Positions 1 through 6,095 of a DNA stretch of 8,065 nt are shown here, one piece after another. The notes under the pieces were generated by a model, which did no database searches, had not been told where the DNA came from, and saw only the letters and a list, made by a program, of their open reading frames with translations. Position 1 is the first letter of the stretch; each line of letters opens with the position of its first letter. The DNA comes from an uncultured Rhodanobacteraceae bacterium (GTDB taxonomy: Bacteria > Pseudomonadota > Gammaproteobacteria > Xanthomonadales > Rhodanobacteraceae), in the NCBI GenBank assembly GCA_937902695.1, contig CALFNI010000060.1, positions 1-8,065 on the forward strand, read 5' to 3'. Made by a program: the position numbers and the translations under genes.

Positions 1-1274
1 TCCTGCTCGCGCAGGACGGCACGCTTATGGCCGCCGACGCCGCCGACGGCTCGGTCCGCTGGCAGCACCAGGCGCCGGGTCAGAACATCACGGCCTCGGC
101 TCCGGCGATCGATCCTGGCCGCCAGTACGTCTACGCGTACGGTCTCGACGGCTACGTCCACAAGTACCGCGTCGACAACGGCGCCGAGACCACGAGCGGC
201 GGCTGGCCCGAGCTCGTCACGCTGAAGACGGACGTCGAGAAAGTCGCCGGGAGTCTCACGATCGCGACGTCGGGCGCGACGACCTATCTCTACGTCGTCA
301 CCGACGGCTACGCGGGCGACTTCGGCAACTACCAGGGCCACCTCACGACGATCAATCTCGCGAACGGCCATCAGGACGTCTTCAATTCGCAGTGCAGCGA
401 GCAGATCATCCACTTCGACGACAGCAATGACTGCGCCTGGCCTATGCCGGGCGATTCCGGCGGCAGCGGAATCTGGGGCCGCGGCGGCGCAACGTTCGAT
501 GCCGGCACGAACCGCGTCTACGTTGCGACCGGCAACGGTTTTTTCGACGCCGACATGTCCGGCTTCAACTGGGGCGACAGCGTGCTCGCGCTCGTGCCGG
601 CCGGCGTCGCTTCGCAGGGCAACGGCCTCCCGGACGACAGCTACACGCCGACCAATTTCCAGCAGCTCGAAGACCAGGACCTCGACCTCGGCTCGACCTC
701 GCCGGTGATCCTGCCGATGCCCGCCGCACACGCCTCGCAGCACGTCGGCGTGCAGATCGGCAAGGATGCCGACATCCGCCTCATCGATCTGACGAACATG
801 AGCGGCACGAACATCGTCGGCTCGGTCGGCGGCGAGCTGCAGCTGCTGGCCGTGCCGCAGGGCGGCATCGGCATGAGCGAGCAGCCGGCGACGTGGATCG
901 ACGGCAGCGGCAATACCTGGCTCCTGATCGCGAATCGCGCCGGCGTCTCGGGATTGAAGCTCCGCTTCACGAACCAGAACGTGCCGTTCCTCGAGGCCGA
1001 ATGGAACCACGGCGGCAATGCGCGATCGGCGGTGGTCGCGAATGACGTGCTGTATTACGCAGCGGCGTGCGGCGCGAGCTTCTGCATGAACGCCGCCGAC
1101 CCGGTCACCGGCGACGTGCTCTGGACATCGACGGAGCACCTCGCGACGCTGCACTGGCACAGCCCGATCGTCGTCAACGGCGCGATCTACATCGCCGACG
1201 GCACGCACCTGCACCGGTTCGATGCCGGCGACGTCGCCGACGACACGATCTTCGCGAACGGTTTCGATCCTTGA
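1..1274 (+). CDS. Exported PQQ-like beta-propeller protein, first of three tandem paralogues (5' end missing)
   Basis: The reading frame is open from the first full codon at position 3 and ends at TGA 1272-1274, giving 423 visible residues. Alignment with the third paralogue places the first visible residue near its residue 85, so roughly 84 residues, including the expected signal peptide, lie upstream of the window; the ATG at 27 is internal. Propeller-blade motifs of the PQQ-repeat type (AxDxxxGxxxW) are visible as AADAADGSVRW near the start and AADPVTGDVLW near 1089-1121. The family core is present: DYQGHLTT-like NYQGHLTT, IWGRGGATFD, RVYVATGNG, WGDSVLAL and GKDADIRLIDL. Two cysteine pairs (codons 393 and 432; codons 1068 and 1083, the latter CX4C) match pairs in the other copies and could form disulfides in an exported protein. 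It has an insertion rich in Gly and Pro between the first cysteine pair and IWGR. The C-terminus is IFANGFDP. No cytochrome CxxCH motif is seen. Ligand and biochemical role are unknown. Confidence 0.92.
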   Translation, partial: LLAQDGTLMAADAADGSVRWQHQAPGQNITASAPAIDPGRQYVYAYGLDGYVHKYRVDNGAETTSGGWPELVTLKTDVEKVAGSLTIATSGATTYLYVVTDGYAGDFGNYQGHLTTINLANGHQDVFNSQCSEQIIHFDDSNDCAWPMPGDSGGSGIWGRGGATFDAGTNRVYVATGNGFFDADMSGFNWGDSVLALVPAGVASQGNGLPDDSYTPTNFQQLEDQDLDLGSTSPVILPMPAAHASQHVGVQIGKDADIRLIDLTNMSGTNIVGSVGGELQLLAVPQGGIGMSEQPATWIDGSGNTWLLIANRAGVSGLKLRFTNQNVPFLEAEWNHGGNARSAVVANDVLYYAAACGASFCMNAADPVTGDVLWTSTEHLATLHWHSPIVVNGAIYIADGTHLHRFDAGDVADDTIFANGFDP

Positions 1275-1291
1275 GCCTTCACTTCAGCCAT

Positions 1292-1296
1292 GGGGA
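1292..1296 (+). promoter_or_regulatory. Weak ribosome binding site for the second propeller gene
   Basis: GGGGA lies 10 bases before the ATG at 1307. It is a poor match to the Shine-Dalgarno consensus and the spacing is long. It sits in the 32-base gap after the first gene's stop, so translational coupling may help initiation. The contrast with the strong site before the third gene is notable. Confidence 0.35.
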
Positions 1297-1306
1297 TTTT
1301 CTTGCG

Positions 1307-3490
1307 ATGCGATTGACTCGACTCATCCTGCCCGGCCTCCTCGCCGGCTGTTTCTGCGGCACGGCCGGTGCCGCCGACTGGCTGCAATGGGGTTACGACC
1401 AGACGCACACCGGCAACAACGTCGACGAAACCACGATCAGCGCCGACAACGTTGCGCAGCTGACGCGCCGCTACCAGACGACGATCAGCTCGAACGCGAA
1501 CGTAGCTCCAGTTTTCGCGAGCGCGATCGAGACGCCGGCCGGCACGAAAGACCTCCTGTTCGTCACGTCGCAGAACGGACGCCTGACCGCGTTCGACGCG
1601 GCCGACGGCACGGTGGTCTGGTCGGCGAACACGACGGGCACGTCGCCGACCGAGAGCGCGCCGGCGATCGATCCCAACCGCCAGTTCGTCTACGGCTACG
1701 GCATCGACGGCAAGGTGCACAAGTACCAGATCGGCGACGGCACCGAGATCACCACCGGCGGCTGGCCGCAGATCGCGACCCTCAAGCCAAGCGTCGAGAA
1801 GGGCGCCTCCGCGATCGCGTGGGGCATCTCCGCCGGCACGACGTATCTCTATGTCGTCAACAACGGCTACGTCGGCGACGGCGGCGACTACCAGGGCCAC
1901 CTCACGACCGTCAATCTCACGACGGGCACGCAGACCGTCTTCAACACGCTCTGCAGCGACATCACGATCCACATGATCCTCAACGGCCAGAGCGGCACGA
2001 ATGACTGCTCGTCGCGCCAGAACGGCATCTGGGGCCGGCCCGGGGCGACATTCGATCCGGCGACCGATCGCGTCTACATCACGACCGGCAACGGTCCTTA
2101 CAACGCGGACACCGGCGGCCTCGACTGGGGCGACAGCGTGCTCGCGCTGAATCCGGACGGCACCGGCATGGGCGCCGGCTTTCCGGTCGATGCCTACGCG
2201 CCGCTCGACGTCGATCAGCTGCAGGGCGGCGACGTCGACCTCGGCTCGGCGTCGTTGACGATCCTGAAAGCGCCTGCGGGCAGCATTTATCCGCACATCG
2301 GCGTCGAGACCGGCAAGGATTCGCGCCTGCATCTCATCAACCTCGACGACATGAGCGGCACCGGATCGCCGGGACCGCTCGGCGGCGCGATCGAAGTCAT
2401 CGACGTGCCGGTCAGCGAGTTCTGGATGAAGACGCAGACCGCGACCTGGGTCGACACCGCCGGCGACGGCGCGACCTGGGTGTTCGTCGGCAACGGCTCC
2501 GGGCTTTCGGGGCTCAAGCTTGGGCTCGACTTGAACGTGCCGTTCCTGCAGCCGACCTGGACGAGATCGGCCAACGCGACGTCCACGTTCATCGCGAACG
2601 GAATCATCTATCACATCGGCAACTGCACCGGCGGCAACTGCCTCTTCGCGCGCGATCCGCACACCGGCGATGTGTTGTGGACCTCGCCGACGCTCGGCGG
2701 CAGCATCAAGTGGCAGAGCCCGATCCTCGTGAACGGCGCGCTCTACGTCGTGGCCGGCACGAAGCTCAATCGCTTCGATCTCGGCGGCAGCGGCGTCACG
2801 CACGTCGTGACGCCGGTCGCCGGTCCGAACGGCAGCATCGCGCCGTCGACGCCGCAGACCGTCAATGACGGCAGCACGGCCGTCTTCACGGTGACGCCCG
2901 ATGCGCATTACGGCATCGCCGATGTCACCGGCTGCGGCGGATCGCTCGTCGGCAACACGTACACGACCGCGCCCATCACGGCCGACTGCACGGTCAGCGC
3001 GACGTTCGAGGCCCTGCCGACGCACGTCGTAACGCCGAGCGCAGGCACCGGCGGCTCGATCGCGCCGGACACGCCGCAGACCGTCGACGATGGCGACACG
3101 ACGACGTTCACGCTGACGCCCGACGCGCACCACGCGATCGACAGCGTCACCGGCTGCGGCGGCACGCTGGAAGGCGATACCTACACCACCGCCGCGATCA
3201 CCGCCGACTGCACGGTCACCGCGACATTCGCGATCAGCACGCATACCGTGACGCCGAGCGCCGGCGCCGGCGGCGCGATCACGCCCGACACGCCGCAGGC
3301 CGTCGACGACGGCGCGACCACGGCATTCACGTTGACGGCGATCCCGCCGTTCCAGGTCGGCACGGTGTCGGGTTGCGGCGGCTCGCTCGACGGCAACACG
3401 TACACGACCGGCCCGATCACGGCCGACTGCACCGTCACCGCGACGTTCTCGATTCTCGACTTCGTCTTCGGCAACGGATTCGATCCATAG
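1307..3490 (+). CDS. Exported PQQ-like beta-propeller with three C-terminal InlB-B-like repeats, second paralogue
   Basis: The product is 727 aa. I chose ATG 1307 because it opens a signal peptide (MRLTRLILPGLLAGCFCG...) aligned with the third paralogue; extension upstream to 1067 would add Arg-rich sequence overlapping the first gene. Signal peptidase I could cut after AGA (residue 22), but LAGC at 12-15 also fits a lipobox, so this copy may be a lipoprotein. Residues 24-490 form the propeller, with DWLQWGYDQTHTG (24-36), AFDAADGTVVW (95-105), DYQGHLTT (194-201), IWGRPGATFD (241-250), TGNGPYNAD (260-268) and a last blade RDPHTGDVLW (449-458). Cysteines 216/234 and 440/445 match the paralogues. 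Residues 498-714 are three repeats of about 72 aa, each ending ATF and each carrying two Cys (543/561, 617/635, 690/708). Such repeats are typical of cell-surface proteins and may serve as a stalk or adhesion region. The last eight residues are VFGNGFDP. The ligand is unknown. Confidence 0.93.
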   Translation: MRLTRLILPGLLAGCFCGTAGAADWLQWGYDQTHTGNNVDETTISADNVAQLTRRYQTTISSNANVAPVFASAIETPAGTKDLLFVTSQNGRLTAFDAADGTVVWSANTTGTSPTESAPAIDPNRQFVYGYGIDGKVHKYQIGDGTEITTGGWPQIATLKPSVEKGASAIAWGISAGTTYLYVVNNGYVGDGGDYQGHLTTVNLTTGTQTVFNTLCSDITIHMILNGQSGTNDCSSRQNGIWGRPGATFDPATDRVYITTGNGPYNADTGGLDWGDSVLALNPDGTGMGAGFPVDAYAPLDVDQLQGGDVDLGSASLTILKAPAGSIYPHIGVETGKDSRLHLINLDDMSGTGSPGPLGGAIEVIDVPVSEFWMKTQTATWVDTAGDGATWVFVGNGSGLSGLKLGLDLNVPFLQPTWTRSANATSTFIANGIIYHIGNCTGGNCLFARDPHTGDVLWTSPTLGGSIKWQSPILVNGALYVVAGTKLNRFDLGGSGVTHVVTPVAGPNGSIAPSTPQTVNDGSTAVFTVTPDAHYGIADVTGCGGSLVGNTYTTAPITADCTVSATFEALPTHVVTPSAGTGGSIAPDTPQTVDDGDTTTFTLTPDAHHAIDSVTGCGGTLEGDTYTTAAITADCTVTATFAISTHTVTPSAGAGGAITPDTPQAVDDGATTAFTLTAIPPFQVGTVSGCGGSLDGNTYTTGPITADCTVTATFSILDFVFGNGFDP
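2798..3451 (+). repeat. Three tandem coding repeats (InlB-B/Flg_new_2-like modules)
   Basis: Units start at 2798, 3020 and 3239 and encode 74, 73 and 71 residues. Each reads TH(V/T)VTP..G..G(S/A)I(A/T)P.TPQ.V.DG....FT, then GCGG.L.G(N/D)TYTT..ITADCTV.ATF. DNA similarity is high: the 19 bases at 2951-2969 recur exactly at 3392-3410, inside units 1 and 3, and flanking bases are also nearly identical. Unit 2 differs more at silent positions there. The two cysteines per unit are 18 residues apart and fully conserved, suggesting an internal disulfide. The other two paralogues lack this block. Confidence 0.9.
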
Positions 3491-3496
3491 TCATTC

Positions 3497-3503
3497 AAGG
3501 AGG
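3497..3503 (+). promoter_or_regulatory. Strong ribosome binding site for the third propeller gene
   Basis: AAGGAGG is a full Shine-Dalgarno match, six bases before ATG 3510. It lies in the 19-base gap after the second gene's stop, supports the chosen start, and implies the third gene is translated independently and well. Confidence 0.88.
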
Positions 3504-3509
3504 TTTGCC

Positions 3510-5018
3510 ATGCGATCGCCCCTTCCCGCCCTGCTGCCTGTCGCGATTGCGGCGGCATTTGCCTGCGGCACAGCATCCGCCGCCGACTGGATGCAGTTCG
3601 GCTACGACGCCGCGCACACGGGCGTCAATCCGGCCGAGACGCTGATCTCGCCGTCGAACGTCGCCTCGCTGGTGACGAAGTACAGCGTCGCGATGGCGGC
3701 GACGGTCGACAGCGCGCCGGTGTACCTCTCGAACGTATCGACGCCGGCCGGAACGAAGAACCTACTGTTCGCGGTGTCGGGCGATGGCCGCCTCATGGCG
3801 ATCGACGCAGCGACCGGTACCGAGGTCTGGCATGCGACGATGAGCGGCAACGGACACACCACGACCGCGTCGCCCGCAATCGACCCCGGCCGCCAATACG
3901 TCTATGCGTACGGGAATGACGGCAAGGCGCACAAGTTCCAGGTCGGAGACGGCACCGAAATCACGTCGGGCGGATGGCCGCAGACGATTACGACGAAGCC
4001 GAACGTCGAGAAGGGCGCCGGCGGCTTCACGATCGCGAATTCCGGCGGCGTCAATTGGCTCTACGTCGCCAGCGATGGCTACATCGGCGACGGCGGCGAC
4101 TACCAGGGTCACCTGACGACGATCAATCTCGCGTCCGGCGCGCAAGTCGTCTTCAACACGCTCTGCAGCAATATGGCGACGCATTTCGGCAACGGAACGT
4201 GCGCTTCGCGCCGCAGCGCCATCTGGGGTCGCGGCGGCGCAACCTACGACGCGGCAACCGATCGCGTGTATATCGCAACCGGCAACGGCCAATACAACGC
4301 GAGCACGGGCGGCTTGAACTGGGGCGATTCGACGCTCGCGCTCGCGCCCGACGGCACCGGCGCCGGCGCCGGCATGCCGCGCGACAGCTACACGCCGGCG
4401 AACTTCCAGCAGCTCGAGGATTCGGACACCGATCTCGGTTCGATCTCGCTCGTGATCATGAAAGCGCCGGCGGGCAGCACCGTGCCGCATCTCGGCATGC
4501 AGACCGGCAAGGACTCCAAGCTGCGCCTGATCAACCTCGACAACATGAGCGGCGCCGGCGGTCCGGCGCATGTCGGCGGCGAGCTCCAGCTCTTGGACGT
4601 CCCGCGCGGACAGAACGGCATGAGCCAGCAGCCGGCGACCTGGGTCGACGGCAACGGCACGAGCTGGCTTTTCGTCGGCAACTACAGCGGCATCTCGGCG
4701 CTGACGCTCGGCCTCAACGGGTCCAATGTGCCGCAGCTGACGGCGGCGTGGCAGAACACCATTTCGGCGACGTCGCCGATCGTGGCGAACGGCATCCTCT
4801 ATGTGATCAGCGCGTGCTCGGGCGGCAACTGCGTCGTCGCCTACGATCCCGTGCACGGCAACGTGCTCTGGACGAGCGCGCATGTCGCGCCTCCGCACTG
4901 GCAGAGTCCGATCATCGTCAACGGCGTCATCTACGTGATGGACAATGCCGGGAAGCTATCGGCTTTTGGCCTCGATCAGCTGCCGGATGAGATCTTCGGC
5001 AACGGCTTCGACAGCTGA
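3510..5018 (+). CDS. Exported PQQ-like beta-propeller protein, third paralogue
   Basis: The product is 502 aa. ATG 3510 has an ideal ribosome binding site and opens a Sec signal peptide: Arg at 2, a hydrophobic stretch at about 7-18, and a cut likely after ASA (residue 24), just before ADW. Unlike the second copy it has no good lipobox. The mature protein starts DWMQFGYDAAHTGVN and contains propeller-blade motifs AIDAATGTEVW (97-107) and AYDPVHGNVLW (444-454). The family core is intact: DYQGHLTT (197-204), IWGRGGATYD (238-247), TGNGQYNA (257-264), WGDSTLAL (271-278) and GKDSKLRLINLDNMSG (333-348). Cysteine pairs are 219/231 and 436/441 (CX4C). It shares with the first copy NFQQLED, GGELQLL and QPATW, which the second copy lacks, so copies one and three look closer to each other. 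The C-terminus is IFGNGFDS. It ends 23 bases before a strong hairpin that closes the array. No quinoprotein dehydrogenase active site can be assigned, and the substrate or partner is unknown. Confidence 0.94.
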   Translation: MRSPLPALLPVAIAAAFACGTASAADWMQFGYDAAHTGVNPAETLISPSNVASLVTKYSVAMAATVDSAPVYLSNVSTPAGTKNLLFAVSGDGRLMAIDAATGTEVWHATMSGNGHTTTASPAIDPGRQYVYAYGNDGKAHKFQVGDGTEITSGGWPQTITTKPNVEKGAGGFTIANSGGVNWLYVASDGYIGDGGDYQGHLTTINLASGAQVVFNTLCSNMATHFGNGTCASRRSAIWGRGGATYDAATDRVYIATGNGQYNASTGGLNWGDSTLALAPDGTGAGAGMPRDSYTPANFQQLEDSDTDLGSISLVIMKAPAGSTVPHLGMQTGKDSKLRLINLDNMSGAGGPAHVGGELQLLDVPRGQNGMSQQPATWVDGNGTSWLFVGNYSGISALTLGLNGSNVPQLTAAWQNTISATSPIVANGILYVISACSGGNCVVAYDPVHGNVLWTSAHVAPPHWQSPIIVNGVIYVMDNAGKLSAFGLDQLPDEIFGNGFDS

Positions 5019-5041
5019 TCGGAACCGCCTCCGGCCGCCGC

Positions 5042-5075
5042 TCCGGATCGCGCAACGAACGCGCGATCCGGATTT
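5042..5075. terminator. Hairpin terminator between convergent genes, probably bidirectional
   Basis: A perfect 12-base-pair GC-rich stem (5042-5053 with 5061-5072) encloses a seven-base loop and is followed on the plus strand by only TTT. It starts 23 bases after the stop of the third propeller gene. On the minus strand it begins just two bases past the stop of the reductase gene. The U tract is short, so Rho independence is likely but not certain. Confidence 0.7.
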
Positions 5076-5950
5076 CACGCCGGAGGCGAGCGGCGCTTCA
5101 GACGAATCAGCGCCGAGATGTCCTCATCGCCGTGCCCCTGCGCGAGCAGCACGGCGTAATCCGCGAGCGATTTCTCGATCACGGAGCGATCCGTGCCGGC
5201 CGCGACGGCGAGCTCGCGCACGATCTTGAGATCCTTGTGCAGCAGCGCGAGCTTGAAGCCGACGCTGAACTCGTTCCTGAGCATCGTTGCGCCGCGCTTG
5301 TCGAGGAACCAGTTGCTCGCGGCGCCCGCGAGCAACGTCGGCAGCAGGCGCTCGGCATCGAGGCCCAGTTTTTCCGACAGCGCCAGCCCTTCGCACACGG
5401 CCTGCGCGATGCCGGCGACGAGCACCTGATTGACGGCCTTCGTGTTCTGTCCCGCGCCGACGTCGCCCATGTGGCTGATGCGCGCCGCGTAGCAGTCGAG
5501 CACCGGACGCACGCGCACGAGCGCGTCCGCGTCGCCGCCGACCATGATCGCGAGCTTGCCGTTCCTGGCGCCCTCGACGCCGCCCGAGACCGGTGCGTCG
5601 AGGAACGCGCAACCGCTCGCTGCAAGGATGTCGGCCGCCGCGCGCGCCGTGACCGACGAGACCGTCGAGTGATCGACGACGACAGTGCCCTTCTTCGCAT
5701 GCGCCGCGATCTCGCGCGCGAGCGCGAGCACGTCCGCGTCGGCCGGCACGCAGAGCGCGATGACGTCGGCGGTCCGCGCGAACTCGGCAACGCTTGCGGG
5801 CGCGCGCACGCCGAGCTCCGCAGCGACGCTCTCGGCCTTCGCGTGCGTGCGGTTCCACACCTGCGCAAGCAGGCCCGCGCGCGCGAGGTGGCCGGCCATC
5901 GGATGGCCCATGGCGCCGAGGCCGGCGAATGCGACTTTGAGTTCGTTCAT
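5075..5950 (-). CDS. NAD(P)-dependent beta-hydroxyacid dehydrogenase (GarR/GlxR/HIBADH-like)
   Basis: The product is 291 aa, the usual length for this family, which reversibly oxidises beta-hydroxyacids (3-hydroxyisobutyrate, tartronate semialdehyde/glycerate) or reduces glyoxylate and succinic semialdehyde in the cytoplasm. The Rossmann start is visible as GLGAMGHPMAG (10-20), which fixes ATG 5950; reading further upstream would translate the intergenic repeat. The substrate motif DAPVSGG is at 118-124, and GAGQNTKAVNQ (165-175) contains the expected catalytic Lys171 and Asn174. HKDL at 238-241 supplies the conserved Lys239 region. WNRT at 32-35, after the second beta strand, suggests NADP(H) rather than NAD(H), which is an inference. 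Nothing is missing from the catalytic set. Substrate cannot be told from sequence alone; 2-hydroxy-3-oxopropionate reductase, 3-hydroxyisobutyrate dehydrogenase and succinic-semialdehyde reductase are all possible. The gene lies 145 bases downstream of speA on the same strand, so co-transcription is possible, though a hairpin repeat lies between them. Confidence 0.93.
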   Translation of the reverse strand: MNELKVAFAGLGAMGHPMAGHLARAGLLAQVWNRTHAKAESVAAELGVRAPASVAEFARTADVIALCVPADADVLALAREIAAHAKKGTVVVDHSTVSSVTARAAADILAASGCAFLDAPVSGGVEGARNGKLAIMVGGDADALVRVRPVLDCYAARISHMGDVGAGQNTKAVNQVLVAGIAQAVCEGLALSEKLGLDAERLLPTLLAGAASNWFLDKRGATMLRNEFSVGFKLALLHKDLKIVRELAVAAGTDRSVIEKSLADYAVLLAQGHGDEDISALIRLKRRSPPA

Positions 5951-5971
5951 GCGAAGTTGCTCTGGTTTTCG

Positions 5972-6085
5972 CCTCGCCCGCTTGCGGGAGAGGCCGACGC
6001 GCAAAGCGCGGCGGGTGAGGGAAGTCGGAGTGAAGACGCGAACCACGCTGCCCTCACCCTACCCTCTCCCGCAAGCGGGAGAGGG
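5972..6085. repeat. Inverted pair of REP-like hairpins (REPIN-like element)
   Basis: The right hairpin has a perfect 11-base stem, 6062-6072 with 6075-6085. The left hairpin, 5972-5981 with 5984-5993, has one mismatch in 10 pairs. The 22-base left hairpin matches the reverse complement of 6063-6084 at 21 of 22 positions. Inside them GGGTGAGGG (6013-6021) pairs exactly with CCCTCACCC (6051-6059), so the whole 114 bases can fold as one long imperfect palindrome. The left half also holds a small stem, CGCGC-AAA-GCGCG (5998-6010), missing from the right half. Similar CCCTCTCCCGC-type intergenic repeats are, from memory, common in high-GC proteobacteria. It may protect or attenuate the speA transcript; no U tract follows either hairpin. 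Confidence 0.82.
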
Positions 6086-6095
6086 GGAAAGCGCG

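Noticed and set aside
450..470. GDSGGSG in the first propeller, resembling the trypsin-type serine protease active-site motif
   Set aside because: It sits in a Gly/Pro loop insertion of a beta-propeller. No matching His or Asp motif (such as TAAHC) or protease fold is seen, and the paralogues lack it.
1067..1306. Upstream extension of the second propeller gene
   Set aside because: The extra 80 codons overlap the first gene and encode Arg-rich sequence, and would bury the clear signal peptide beginning at 1307.
1290..1316. Short out-of-frame ATG frame of eight codons overlapping the start of the second propeller gene
   Set aside because: No ribosome binding site precedes it, and nothing but the overlap suggests a leader peptide.
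1187..3244. A 685-codon open frame on the minus strand opposite the second propeller gene
   Set aside because: It is very rich in Arg, Ala, Asp and Val with no recognisable motif, mirrors the codon bias of the plus-strand gene, and lies opposite a gene with clear domains and a signal peptide. Long antisense frames are expected in DNA this rich in GC. The same applies to 3762-4898 on the minus strand and 5132-6253 on the plus strand.
27..5018. Assignment of the propellers as PQQ-dependent alcohol or glucose dehydrogenases
   Set aside because: Only generic blade motifs are seen. There is no adjacent-cysteine disulfide, no haem CxxCH and no assignable PQQ/calcium site, so I call only the fold.
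5951..6046. Upstream extension of the reductase gene to 6046
   Set aside because: The added residues are basic translation of the hairpin repeat, and the family's Rossmann motif begins at the expected distance from ATG 5950.
6062..6085. Right REP-like hairpin as a classical Rho-independent terminator of speA
   Set aside because: The stem is strong, but no U tract follows on either strand and a near-copy is present in inverted form, so a repeat element explains it better.
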